Part shown: positions 23,203-35,372 of the stretch, one piece after another
Layout: every line of letters begins with the position of its first letter
Numbering within the stretch: the first letter of the stretch is position 1
Source: Epiperipatus broadwayi
Lineage: Eukaryota > Onychophora > Udeonychophora > Euonychophora > Peripatidae
Assembly (NCBI GenBank): GCA_028023455.1
Contig: JAQFVV010006469.1
Location: forward strand, 374,001 to 438,000
DNA: 64,000 nt
Reading direction: 5' to 3'
Program-made: the position numbers and the translations under genes
The notes under the pieces: model-generated
Database searches by the model: none
Seen by the model: only the letters and a program-made list of their open reading frames with translations
What the model was told of the DNA's origin: nothing

Positions 23203-23410
23203 ATAGAATGGTTCAGTTGGTTAGAGCATTACTTTAACATTCAATACTCAAAAATCTAAGGATCAAAGTTTCATTCCCATGCTATTACTGTCACTGTGCA
23301 GACCAACAATACCTGATGAAGAGGGAAGAATAATACTGCTCAAAATGTTGTGCATATACTAACTTGGGTTCTATTACTAACAGTTGAATGTGTTTGGAAT
23401 ATTTAAATAA
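23203..23410 (+). mobile_element. tRNA-derived SINE, second family
   Basis: The head at 23203-23284 resembles a tRNA: GAATGGTTCAGTTGGTTAGAGC gives box A, followed by GATCAAAGTTTCATTCCC as a decayed box B. The body contains CTGATGAAGAGG (23313-23324) and CTCAAAATGTTGTG (23339-23352), and the unit trails into an A/T-rich end near 23410. It differs from the class II-like SINEs. It appears inserted between PLE fragments. Confidence 0.6.
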
Positions 23411-23574
23411 ATTTAAATTTTTTTAAAGACATTCAATACTTATATTAGATGATGGAAATAGTATGTAAAAATACAATTTGATATATATCTAATATTAAAG
23501 TGAAGATTTTCATGGGCTACAGATATAAATAAAATATTATCCAGGTACATCTGTGTTTAATTTATTGAAAAAAA

Positions 23575-24245
23575 AAATATAAACCAAAATTTTGACCAGT
23601 TCACACTGGTCATCAACTGGGTATCAAATATTATAAAATAAACACTGATGAATGTTCTATTAATAGAAAATAGAAATAGTAATTATGAGAAATTATTTAA
23701 ATTAATAAGTTTTTTTAAAAAAAGAAATTCCAAATAGAAGGTAATTTGCATGTATCATCATGTTTGTTGACACAATCTGGCCTTTTAAAGATCTCAATGG
23801 CTTCTCTGATCTGATAATGTTGGAGAATATTACATCTGGATAGTAGTCTCATATTAGAAAATCAATACTATGATCTATATTTATAGCATGGAGAGATAGT
23901 GTGTTACTATGCTGATGATTACTCATACCTATATAAGAAGCTTTACAAATATTACATGAAATTTTATAAACTCCATGTGCTTCAGGAAGGATTGAGTCTT
24001 TAGGTTTGGTTACAATGCTATTAATTTTTTAATAAGTGGCATATATTGTCTTTATATTATACTGTCTTAGAATATGTCCAATATTGTCTGAAGTTTTTTT
24101 TATTTAAGGAATACAACCTCTAATAGTATTTCTTCTTTTTGTTTTTTATTTTGATTGTTTAGGATTTGAATTAAGGCTCGGTGTATTGTTTTATCATTAT
24201 AACCATTAGCTGATAAAACATTTTAATTTTAGATAAAGGTTTTAA
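23575..24245 (-). pseudogene. Penelope-like element B, GIY-YIG endonuclease and 3' UTR
   Basis: The minus-strand translation runs from about 24240: VLSANGYNDKTIHR, then NNQNKKQKEEI, then AHGVYKISCNICKASYIG (about 23935-23990) with the GIY ('GVY') and YIG motifs of the endonuclease and a CxxC pair, then SIDFLI and LRSLKGQIVSTN to about 23700. It is the same family as the plus-strand copy C at 24246-26109, protein for protein and on into the 3' untranslated region (to about 23580), which carries a hammerhead-like core. Stops and frameshifts make it non-coding. The upstream reverse transcriptase is missing; copy C abuts it head to head at about 24245. Confidence 0.82.
23584..23648 (-). ncRNA. 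Hammerhead-ribozyme-like sequence, PLE copy B
   Basis: On the minus strand: CAGTGTTTA, a spacer, then TTGATGA-CCAG-TGTGAA-CTGG-TCAAAA. The pieces correspond to stem III 5' strand, the CUGAUGA core, a perfect four-base-pair stem II, and the GAAA box with its G replaced by A (as expected of CpG decay from TCGAAA). The stem III 3' strand has decayed (TTTTGG instead of CACTGG). PLEs are known to carry hammerheads. This copy is unlikely to cleave. Confidence 0.5.
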
Positions 24246-26109
24246 TTTTGCAGTAACACCTTACAGGATACCTTTTGAAAAATTATCTATGATATTGAAT
24301 CAGTTCTTGACAAAATAGATCCTATAACAGCTAATACAGCAAGAATCAAAATTATTTTAAAAAGCAAAACGTCTAAAAGTAATATATCAAGGAAGGAAAG
24401 ACAAGCTCCAAGTAACCTGAATTCAGACCAGTCTACTTTTATTCTTCCAGCAGAATAATGTCACAGTTATTATAAACTTCGGTGTTTATAATAATAAAAT
24501 CCTAGCTTTATTTAATGATAACATTAATAAAAAAACCAAAAGGAGATCACACTATCCTATTTAGAAAAGTCAACTAAAGTAATTATTAACAAATCATGAA
24601 TTGAAAACTACACAAATAATAAAATTATTTCTCATGGAAAATCGTGTGCTTGTCCCAAATTTTATGGCTAAAATTCATAAAACAGATACCTGCCTTCGTA
24701 AGTGCAATTGGATCTCCCATTCATGTTTTAATTATATATTTATCTGATATCATAAAACCTACAATTATCTGTATTAAATCCTATGTTAAAAACTCTAATA
24801 TTTTTTTTTCTTTAAAAAATACAAAAATTAATACAAATGATATTCTAATCAGCTTGATGTTACTTCTTTATTTACAAACATTCCAATTGATGATGTTTAC
24901 CAGACACAATTATTAAATTAACTAAATATTGCCTTTCAAATACTTATTTTATGCATAATGGACAATATTATAAACAGACTTTTTGTACTCCGACGAATTT
25001 TCCAATTTCAGTGATAATAGTTGATTTATCTATGGAATATCGAGAAATTCGTGCTTTAGAGTCAGCACCTTTAAAACCTCTTGTTTGGCTTAGATACATA
25101 GGTGATACACATATCATCTAGAAATATGGTAAAGAAAACTTACATGATTTTTCAGATTAAATTTACAATGGAAACAGAAAACGATGGCAAACTTCCTTTT
25201 CTTGATGTATTTATCACCAAGAAAAAGAATAATCTTTTATCATCTTCAATTTTCAGAAAATCTACACCCACTGACAGATATTCAAAATTTTCATCATGCC
25301 ATCATCCAGTTCAAATCTTTTCTCCTACAAAAAAACTTTATTCACTAGAGCTATTAACCTTCTTTCAGATAAATCAAATCTCAATGATGAAATAAATCAT
25401 ATAAGCAATGTTTTAGCAGCTAATGGTTATAGTAATAAAACAATACACATTCAAACCCTAAAGAATCAAAATAAAAAACAAAAAGAAGAAATAACTATTA
25501 GAGTTTGTATTCCTTATATAAAATGAATTATAGATAATATTGGACATATTTATTCTAAGGCATTATAATATAAAGACCACATACACCACTTATCAAAAAA
25601 ATTAATAGCATTGTAACCAATCATAAAGACTCAATCCCTCTTAAAGCACATGGAGTTTATAAAATTCCATATAACCTTTGTAAAGCTTCCTATATTGGCA
25701 TGGATAATTATCACACCAATGCTAGAAGAGATGAACATATTAATGCAGTTAAAAACACTTATCATCATCAGCATTATCCATGCTATAGAAATAGGTATAG
25801 TGTTGATTTTTCTAGTATGAGAATACTATCCAGATGTGACTCTCCCCAACAATTTCAGATCAGATAAGTTATTGAGATCTTTAAAAGGCCAGATTGTATT
25901 AACAAAAGTGATGATATATACAAATTATCTTCTATTTGGAACTTTTTTTTAAAAAACTCGTTAATCTAAATAATTTTTCATGAATATTATTTATATTTTC
26001 TATTAACATAATGTTCATGGTTGATATATATCAGTGTTAACATTGCCTCTACAATTATTTTATATTTGTTACCCAGATGGTGATCAGTGTGACTTAATCA
26101 AAACACTGG
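24246..26109 (+). pseudogene. Penelope-like element C, RT plus GIY-YIG, inactivated
   Basis: The plus-strand translation in shifting frames gives, in order: WLKFIKQIPAFVSAIGSP (about 24655-24715; the PLE 'LPKIHKP--LRPIVSAIGSP' block) and LSDIIKP; motif A LDVTSLFTNIPIDDVYQ (about 24852-24902); WLRYIGDTHII (about 25086-25118), where the family has Y-V-D-D, so the first catalytic aspartate is glycine; FTMETENDGKLPFLDVFI (about 25160-25215); NVLAANGYSNKTIH (about 25410-25450); and AHGVYKIPYNLCKASYIG (about 25649-25702) with the GIY and YIG motifs. The C-terminal part reaches about 25970, and a 3' UTR extends to about 26109. There are several stops and frameshifts. It is the most complete canonical PLE here, probably 5'-truncated at the head-to-head junction with copy B. 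Confidence 0.85.
26032..26109 (+). ncRNA. Hammerhead-ribozyme-like sequence, PLE copy C
   Basis: CAGTGTT (26032-26038) is exactly complementary to AACACTG (26102-26108), giving stem III. Between them, ATGGTGATCAG...CTTAATCAAAAC corresponds to a core with one substitution (TGGTGA for TGATGA), a weakened stem II and the A-rich box. Copies B and C together suggest an intact ancestor. Stem I is not clear. Confidence 0.5.
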
Positions 26110-26449
26110 CTTATTTATATATATATATATATATAAATAATCAAAACAATGGCTTATTTATATACACAGATGTTCCGAATAATATTTCATATATATACAT
26201 ATAGATAAACGCAAACAGCCTCTAAATACTAATTGCGATGCAAAAGCTTTTTAAAAAACTCTCCAAAGTGAACAGTGGAGAAGACTAATTTATTCATCTG
26301 AGGTTTAACTGTCAGATAATGATAGCTGCAATAATTTTTTTTATTTTTGCTTTACCCTGTAGTTAAAAATAAGCAGACATCAATTTACTGATTAACTTTC
26401 AATGGCTCTTGAGATACTTGTGATGGAACTACATGGGAAAAATTTCCAA
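26110..26449. other. AT-rich spacer with (TA)n
   Basis: It contains (TA)n at about 26116-26134 and a partial duplication: AATCAAAACACTGGCTTATT at 26097 recurs as AATCAAAACAATGGCTTATT near 26137. No gene is seen. Confidence 0.5.
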
Positions 26450-29400
26450 GTATTCATTATCATCATTTTCAAACATTATTGATCTAATGTAGGATGAAGG
26501 TCTTTCAAAGTTAATCTTTTTCAATCTCTGGTTTCTTTTTCACATTACTCCTGAACACTTCCTTATTTTATACATTCATCATACATATGATTTCATTTTA
26601 GGTCTTTTACAATCTCTTGGAATTCAGTTTAAGATTTCAACTGTCTATCTAATATCATCTCTTCTACTATTATGTCCAGTCAATTTGACTTCAGCCTCTT
26701 AATTTGTTCAATGATGTCAGAAATACCTGTTTGTTTTCACATCCATGTATTTGGGTTTTGCTCTCTTCTTGCATCTCTTAACACTTTATTGAATGGACTG
26801 AAGTCTGTATTGTTCTTATGTTAAGTGCCCATATTTTAAATCCGTAAGTAAGAACTAGTACTTAAATTTATTAAAAACCTTTCTTTTCAAACCTATTGGC
26901 ATATTTTTTTTAATATTAAGTTATTTCTACCAAAAGCACTTTAACTAAGGTTATTTCCATGACTAATTTCATTCATTATGTTTTCATCTGTAGTAATAAT
27001 CTGTCCAAGGTATTTGCAGTTGTTAATTTCTTCTAACTCATAATTAGTGATCATTATTTTTTTTTTGATAAAAATCCATTGAATATTACTTTATTCTTTT
27101 TAAAATTTACTTTTACACCTACTTTCTTACTTTCATCTGACAACTTTTGCAACATTTCATAAAGCTCTGAAGCATTATTTGCAAAAACAATTACATCATC
27201 TACAAAATCTAAATGACTTCAATAATCTCTATTTACTTTTATTCCTTTAGCTTCCAATTTTAATCCACAAAATATTTTTTGCAGCACTGCTGTAAAAGGT
27301 TTGGAAATATGGAACCACCTGTTGTACACTTTTCTCACTGTTAACTTTCCTAGCATTATTATGTTATCTAATCTTTGCTTTTGCATTTTTATAAATATTC
27401 TTCAGAATATAACAATATTCTGGATCTATATCTTGATATTCAATGTTTTATCCATTGAAGAAATACTTGTAGAATAAAGTGCCTTTTCATAATCTACAAA
27501 TCCAAAGCATAATGGCAACTTATATTCATTTGTTTTTTCTACATCTTCTCTCTATATTGGGATATGATACACTGCACTAAAAGCATTTTTAAATCCAGCT
27601 TGTTTTATTGGTTGGTTAAAATCTAAAGTTCACTGTAGATGAGTGTAATTATTTTGGTAAAAATTTTGTATACATCTGATGAAAGACTGATAGCTCTACA
27701 ATTTGCAATATCTTTTTTATCATCTTTTTAAAATACCAATATTAATTAATATTGCATTTTTCAATCATCTGTCACATCTTTATTATTTGGTATACAACTT
27801 TGCCAAAAATTTTCTATTTCTTCATTTGATATTGATTATAATTTATTTATCTGGACTTTTTGCATTTTTCATAAATCAATTGCATTTCTTCTCACTTCTT
27901 CTCTTAAATTCCTATGCAATTCAGAAGATATAGTAGTTATAGGAGATACTTTGTTTTATTTTTTATTGCTATATAATTCTTGATGGAATTTTTCTACACA
28001 TTTCATGATGTCATCTCTCTTTTCAGTAATGGTTTCATCTTTTTTTCTTATTGCGGAAATGTCTCCCACCAATACCAAAATGTTGTTTTACACTCTTAAG
28101 ACTTTTATCTCTTTTGTAGCTTTCCTTACAAATTCAAAATTATAATTTCCTACATCATTATTAACTCTTTTTCACAACATTTTACAAAATTCTAGATATT
28201 CAATTCTTTTTTTTTCATGTGTCAAAGCATCGGCCAGGAAGCGAACTCACGAACTTGGGACAACTGCTTGTAAGGGAGCTGTACTGCCCACTCGACCACC
28301 AACACTTGACTATTCAATCCTTCTTAATACATAATTTTTATATATTTTCATATTTCTTGTTTTCTTTAAAAATTATTTTATTTCAGTAGAAATTTTAGTG
28401 GCCAATTGCTGCTTTTTTGTATCAGCTATCTGTTGCAGTTTTTAAAAGTGTGTCAGTTATCATCCTATTGATTTAGTTCAAATCTGTTAATATTTGAAAA
28501 TGATTTTCAAGTTCTAATTTAAATTCATTTGAATGATACTGAACATTAGGAATATCAACTATGAATACAATTTTTTTAAAATAATTTTTGTCTCTCTACT
28601 AGTTTTGCATTAACAAATAACCTACATCTTTATTAATCAATGATCACTTCCTGGGTTGAATTTATTAAAACCATTGTAATCTAGAAGCATGCATTTTCTG
28701 TTAGTCAAAATATAATCCAATTCTGATGTACCTTCATTTGGATGCTTCCATGTCCATTTCACTTAGCATTTCTCTCTAAAAAAAATTCAAAATGTAAATT
28801 TTTCTTTTTCTGCAAAATTCACATCTATGACCTTTCTCATTTTTATTACTGTAATCACATTTATCTACAGTAGTTTCATCTTTCAATTGTTTACCAATGC
28901 AAGCATTAAAGTTTCCCATGACAATTTAAAAATGTCATTCAGTCTGATCAAAAATCTTTCTATATTAGTATAAAAATCCCCTGGTTGAGAACTTGTTGGG
29001 GGCCTAAATCTGAATTATTTGCATTTGGTATCTACCATTAAATTGAATAATTAATCTTACCACTTTGTATGATATATCATCAATCTCCACAATGTTCTTC
29101 TTTACATTTTCTTTATAATAAATCCTACTCAACTTGTACTTCCCATGTATGAGGTTTGCAATATAGTACATGTCCACTTTTTAAATCTATTGTCTCTTCA
29201 CCTTTTTTTTCTAACTTCACAAATTCCAATAATGTCCCATTTAATATTAGACCAACTCTGCTCCCAATTTTTACAATCTTCCTTCACTTGAAAGTGATCT
29301 ACAGTTATAAGTACCTAAATAAAAAGTTGTCATCAAATAGCAACCTGGGTCTGCAATCAGAAGATTCTCTAGTACTATTTTCCTTGGTTCATGAATTTAC

Positions 29401-29450
29401 AGCCTTCCGAAAATAAGGACCACGATTTAATTTTGTCAATCCAAAATTTG
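26450..29450 (-). pseudogene. RTE-type LINE, long reverse copy (EN + RT)
   Basis: Reading the minus strand from about 29450, the endonuclease starts with TYNCRSLSSE (29315-29285) and continues through IEDI-type strands to KWTWKHPNEGTSELDYILTN (about 28695-28760), the conserved end of an RTE apurinic endonuclease. The reverse transcriptase includes FTAVLQKIFCGLKLEAKGIK and LDFVDDVIVFANNASELYEM; the FVDD box (27195-27206) is intact. It then runs through EEINNCKYLGQIITTDENI and the C-terminal block to a GAT-rich 3' end near 26450. About 3 kb is nearly full length for an RTE. There are many frameshifts and stops, and a SINE is inserted at 28207-28310. The closest relative in the window is 49070-51960. 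Confidence 0.85.
28207..28310 (-). mobile_element. Class II tRNA-like SINE inside RTE copy
   Basis: On the minus strand it begins GTCAAGTGTTGGTGGTCGAG (box A region) and contains CTTACAAGCAGTTGTCCC and GAGTTCGCTTCCTGG (box B region). It ends TGACACATGAAAAAAAAAG with an A tail. The site duplication TATTCAAT flanks it at 28197-28204 and 28311-28318, and the sister RTE near 50876 shows the empty site (GATATTCAATCC). The long stretch between anticodon loop and T arm is like a class II (Leu/Ser-type) tRNA. Confidence 0.88.
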
Positions 29451-32400
29451 GACCCAAGGTCAAAATCATGATTACTAATACCTCATAAGTCTTGAAGATA
29501 TGTATCAAATAACTACATAAAAATTGTTTGAACTTCTTTCACTGATGATAATGTTATTAATCAAATTAATATTGTTTTATTATCAATATACTGCTTTAAA
29601 CAACTGCAATGACTCATTCACTTAACATCTTATCTAATTCATACCATGAGTAGTACTTACATATTAAATCTGCTATGGCTTTCCACAGCCATGTTATTCT
29701 ACCCATTAATTTCTAATCTTGTGATTCTGTCAAATAAACCCTGCAATCTTGTCAAATAATGTGAACACTGGAACTTTTGATAAACTTAAGGAATAAAGTT
29801 GTACACAAAAATAATAAAAACACATTACAAAACTAAATAAATGCAGGTAATTGTGAGGTTTAATTGTGGCAATTAAGGATACAACAACAGCAACTCTGAT
29901 GGAAGCAATCAAAGATAATGTAAAAGAGGGGGTTGAAAATTTATTTAGATTACTGAAAAGTGTATAAAACTGATATAATATGATCTTCCAATGGAGACTG
30001 CATGAAAAAGACAATGCTTTGATTTACATTCTGGATAATATTAATAAAAAGTCAATCCATCACATTTTTTAAAACTGAGGCATTCTGGATGATATTTTAA
30101 AAAGTCAGTCCACCTCATTGATTCTGTTTTAATAAAAGTTTGATAATTTTTTTTTACATTTTCATAGAAGTTTACTAATTACTTTTTTATTTTTTTAACA
30201 AAGTAAGTGGATTCAGACATTTCTTAATCAAGATCCTCTACAGCCATTATCTCATATAAACACATGCTTTAATTCTCCATTTTTTAAAAATCTGAGCTAG
30301 ACATAGATTTTTTTTTATCTGCCCATTTTTTTACTTTTCTGCCATAGTTAATAGACACAGTATTTTTGCTTTACATTCCATTTTGTAGTTAATATACTTA
30401 TTATTTTTGTAGTTAATATATTTATTTAAGTGTTTGAATAGATGTATTTTTTTTTATATTTTGCTTATGTAGTATTATTTGTTGGTAATTTTGCTTTAGT
30501 GTTCATTTTGTAATTTAATGCCAGAGTTAATATAAAATTTGGGAATTGCTGTCCATGTTTGCAACATCAGAATGCCATAACTTTTGCAGGGGGGTGGTGG
30601 TTTTGATAAAATGAAGTGCCATTTTAAAAACTCATACCTAATATGTTTTTATTTAGTATCGTAGTGTGTTTTTATCATTTTGTGTACAAATTTATATTTT
30701 TCATATTGTTAAAAATGTACTTTTCAGATTTATTCTGGCATGATTAGTGTTACATATTAGAGCTGCTATGCCTTTGTATATACATATCGGTTTGTCAATA
30801 ACTTTCTAAATTTTGCAAAAATTCATGTAATACATGTACACATGGTTCATTTTGACAAATTTATCACTTAAATTTGTCATAAAAAGTTTAATTGGTTGAA
30901 GAAACTTGACAATGATTGGGACAACTATTTTGCTAGGTGGTTGAAATAGTGGCCGAAGAAGATTATGGAAATGGTATGGGGAGAGACTGCTATGACTGTT
31001 TGTGAAATGTGGTCAGTAAAAGGACACACCCAAAGAGAAATAAGACAGTAAAAGTATGTAGAGTGGTAAAATAAAGGATCTCTCAAGAGAAAAGAAAGGT
31101 TCCATGTTTTAAACTAGGTATACGATTTGTAAGGTCTAACTTTAGGGTTTAATAAAAAAACAGTATTAACATTTTAACAATGAGAGTCTTATAGATTTGC
31201 ATTGTGGTGCTTTGGGGACAGGATTGATAAATTTGGTGTAAAGGATAAAGTGAATCAAAACTAATTTGTAGATATTTCCTGTACATATTTAAATGTTTGT
31301 TTAATAAAGTTTATTACCTAAAAATAAAAAATTATTTGACGATATTGCAGGATTATAAAATTATTGACCACTGATATAAATGTGAAAAGGTATAGCAGGT
31401 CTAATATATAAGTACCTTTTGAGTTTCATTGAAAGTAATAAAGATGAGTTACTATGTTAATGGCAAATTATAAAAGAATAATATCTTTTTATGTTTTATT
31501 TTGAACATTTAGGTAAAAATTTAATGTTTTTATTCCAGGAAAAAAATTCAAACAAATATAAAATGGATTCCTAACTGGAAGTATTTACAAAAGCAATAAA
31601 TAAGTTTAATTTTACTGCTGTTACTTCCAATTGGTGATTTTTTAAAATCAAACATGTGATAATAAATTCCCCTTTAGCAATAACAAATGATTAGTCGCTT
31701 TAAAGGTCATGTGACATTCAGCACCAAATTGATTGGTTGAGCACATTATTTGATTAAATTGATTTTTTTTTACTTTTCTCGTTTTATTGGAGATCATTAC
31801 TAGAACCTTTAATTCTGCAGTCAGTCATTTTTACAATTCTACTGAATCATGTAGAGCAAAAACTCTAGTTAGAAATGAGTAGTTTTTAAATTTCAACGTT
31901 TTGTTACTATGAAAAGATTTAAAGTCTGATAATTATGTTTGATGATTGTTTGCATTATAAGTTATAGCCTGCAGCTTACACACTTTAGAAATTGCTGGAT
32001 AAGACGGTTAATTATGAGTCACTTTTATTAAGTTTGTTATTTTTCATTATTAAGTTTTACTGTAACCCATTTAAGAAAGACAAATGGTTTGCCAAAAATA
32101 TATAGTTATGTGTTTCCAAAGTTTCAAATTGCTTCAAGATTCATAATTTCTAGTACAAATTGGCACGTGGTCAAATTTAAATTGACACCTAGGAATAGTG
32201 CAGCAAAATAGATATTACCTTTTTTTTACTATTTTAAATTCAAAACCAAACAGATTAGTGGAATGAAATTGTGTATTTACATTGCTATATATTTTATGCT
32301 TGCTTTTGATTCTTTTCTTCAAAAGATTTAGTTAACAGATTAGATTTGACATCACGTTTATTATTATTTATTTTTTTTCGAATCAATATTCTATCAATTT

Positions 32401-32811
32401 ATTTATCCGTTGCTTAATTATTATTTATATTGCATTTAAAAAGTACGATTTTAACACGTTCTATTTCAAATTTAGATGAATGACAAAAAAAAATTCGTAT
32501 TCCGATCAGCGTTTTTCCGAATTTAAAAAAGATTTTTTTTCTTAAAAAAGAAACAAAGCACTTTTTTTTTGCAGCTTTTTTTGATGACTTTTTTTTCTTA
32601 ACAATAACTTGAAGTTGGGATTGAAATAAATACAATGAAAATTAAAGATCATTACACGCACACATACATTTATATGTAAAAATATATTTTGAGTTTTTAA
32701 TTATTCTTAGCATTTTTCTTTCACATATTCGGCCTTAGCCAATACAGTATAATTCATTACAGGTCAATAAGTGGGTTTCTGCTATTCAAAGCTAAATAGT
32801 GAAACAAAAAT
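29451..32811. other. AT-rich intergenic sequence, nothing coding recognised
   Basis: About 3.4 kb. It contains a diverged tandem duplication of about 55 bases near 30027-30125 (CATTCTGGATAATATT / CATTCTGGATGATATT), loosely repeated blocks with TTGCTTTA and GTAGTTAATA around 30340-30540, and long homopolymers near 32465-32600. The 94-codon minus-strand frame at 29730-30014 and the frame at 32414-32635 have no recognisable motif. Confidence 0.45.
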
Positions 32812-32920
32812 AGTCAAGCGTTGTTAGCCGAGAGGTCATTGCAGCCGCCTTGCAAGCAAGTAGTTGGTTGCAGACGGTTGTGGGTTCGCGTCCCGGCCGC
32901 TGCTATGACATATGAAAAAA
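32812..32920 (+). mobile_element. Class II tRNA-like SINE, most GC-rich copy
   Basis: It starts GTCAAGCGTTGTTAGCCGAG (box A: TAGCCGAGAGGTCA), followed by GCCGCCTTGCAAGC, GGTTGCAGACGG and the box B TGTGGGTTCGCGTCCCGG, then GCTATGACATATG and an A-rich tail to about 32920. It keeps several CpGs that are lost in other copies, so it is the youngest-looking member. The TTGCAAG context would put TGC in the anticodon position, but with a long variable region. It is not a functional tRNA gene because the arms do not pair fully. Confidence 0.8.
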
Positions 32921-33839
32921 AAATAAAATAAAAACACTCAGACTATCTCCATTTGTCAGTTGCCAAATCTGCTGAATAATATTTTATCTTCTTCGTTCCT
33001 CTATAGAAGTTGTTACAGAGTTCTTTGCTTTGTAATAGGCTACCTATTAGGCCGATTTACCGACTTATAATAAATAAAAAAATGGTGCAGAACTCTTTAT
33101 TAATGTAAATGAAAAAAAAAAAAACGTGTAAAATGCTAAAATTTTCCTGAGTTAGCAATTAGTACGAAAAGTATGAGAAACTGGATTAGCCAAAATTATA
33201 TTTTTTATGATTCTAATATATCTATTTTTACTGAAGGCAATTTTTGAAGAATAAAAAAATAATATACATAAATATTACAACTACTAAAAATAATATGAAC
33301 GTCAAGCTGTTAAAGAAATTGGATAGTATAGTAATAAAAAATTGAATATATTTGGACACTCAACTCTGCAAAGTTTGCATCTGATTAAAAGATCAAGAAT
33401 ATAAATATGTTAATGTTTCTGACCAATGTAAAGAGCATGTATATAAAAAATGTATATAACTATATATTGCTGCAAGTGCATTGTTAATAAGTTATATTTT
33501 TTGAAGAAAAATATTTATAATAGTCATAAGAGAAGTATCTCAACACATGCACTGCATGAATTTATAAAGCTGAGGAATACTCTCACTCTAAACACAAGAT
33601 AGAGTCTTTGAAATGATAAAAATCCATCTTATCCATTTTACCTAAATTCATATATATATATATGCCAATCTAAAGCATTTAAAAATGAGAGCATGGAGGT
33701 CTTAATCAATCACTTCTCCTTCTATTCATTATATATTAATAAATGATAATTGCAAATTTTTTAACCTACTTTGAACATCTAAGTGAATACAATGAGTTTT
33801 TGAAGATACATCTATAAAAATATGCAAACCAAGGATGAA
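32921..33839. other. AT-rich sequence upstream of hAT relic
   Basis: No coding similarity is firm here. The 5' part of the hAT element at 33840 may extend back into this stretch, but I cannot identify its left end. Confidence 0.4.
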
Positions 33840-35330
33840 GAAAAGTGAATTATTTATCTCATATTATTTGTGACAAATTTATAGGTCTTATTGGAAATCA
33901 AGTAAGAGTGGAAATAATTGAAGAAATCAAATCTTGTTGATTCCATTCCCAATGTTTTGCATGTTGATCAAGTAACTTTTGTGATATGTTTCATTCTGTG
34001 GTAATATAGTGGAAAGATTTGTGGAAATTCATTCCCATAGATAAACACACATCTTCATATTTGGAACAAAAAGTTTTGCAAACTTTAATAAAATTAGGAG
34101 TGAATATTAAAAACTGTCGAGGACAATCATTTAATAATGCTTCTAATATGTCAGGAAAGTACTCAGGTTTGCAAGCACATATTGAAGAACATAGCCCAAG
34201 GTGGTTTTTATTTCATGTGCTAATCATTCCTTAAATTTAATTGGAAATTTTGCTGCAGAAAGTTGTAGTGCTGCAATTGAGTATTTTATGCTTGTGCAGA
34301 ATTTATTCACATTTTTTTCTGCATCAACACATCACTGGAAAATTTTAACCAGAAATATAGAAATATGTAAGCATTTCATCACAGTGAAAAAAGTTTTTAA
34401 TACAAGATGGTCAGCAAGAACAGATGTTGTATTAGCTATAAAATTTGGTTTCACCTATGTAAGTGAGGCTTTAACTGAAATTTGTACTTCAGAAGAAGAA
34501 AAAATAGTTACCATAGTGGAAGTGACTTCACTTCTGAAGAAATGCTATTTTAAAAATAATAAATGCTATTAGTAAATCATTGCAGTCAGTGGAGTGCAAA
34601 CTATTGAAAAGATCTATCCTACTGAAGTCATTAAAAATTTTATCAATAATTTCAGAAAAGAATTTGAAAAAGTTGAAAAAGAGGCAACTGATTTATCAGG
34701 GCTATCATTTAATGTGGAAGATGAACAAACTCACAGACAACAAAAGAAAAAAAAAGTTTTTTGATGAAAACAAAAATTTACAATTAAGAGAAAATTTTAT
34801 CATGAATTCATTTTATGTCATATGTGATAACACCAAGGCAGAACTATCTAAAAAAAAAATCAGATGTATTAAGTTGTTATAGAGCCTTTTCAAATATTTT
34901 TTGATTGGAATTTATTATTACTAGAAGAAAAAAGAACGCAATAAAAAAGTTTAAGAATATTTACAAAAATGACATTGATGTTTGTAATTTTGAAGATGAA
35001 TTTGACCATTTTTTTATATTTTTAAAAGAAAATGAAGACAACATAAAAAACACACCAGGTATCTATTGAGCTGCCAAAGAAATGTCTTGCATATTTCCAA
35101 ATGTTGAAATATTATTGAAATTTTTTTTAACAATTCCCTTTTCTAATGCATCAAGAAAAAGTTTGTTTTCTGTTTTAAAGCATGCAAAAAATTATTTAAG
35201 GAGTACTATGGGAGAAGTAAGATTAAATAATATGACCATTTTGTATATAGAGTAGGAAATTTTAAGCCAAATTGACACTGCAAAAATAATTGACAAATTT
35301 GCAAGAAATAAAGCAAGATGGAAATTCATG

Positions 35331-35372
<42 letters not shown>

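Noticed and set aside
29730-30014. Small secreted or membrane protein (94 codons)
   Set aside because: Hydrophobic composition arises from AT-rich codons; no start context, conservation or neighbours support it.
32822-32905. Functional tRNA-Ala gene
   Set aside because: A and B boxes are good but the acceptor, anticodon and T stems do not pair, the region before the T arm is too long, and the same sequence recurs with A tails and target duplications, so it is a SINE.
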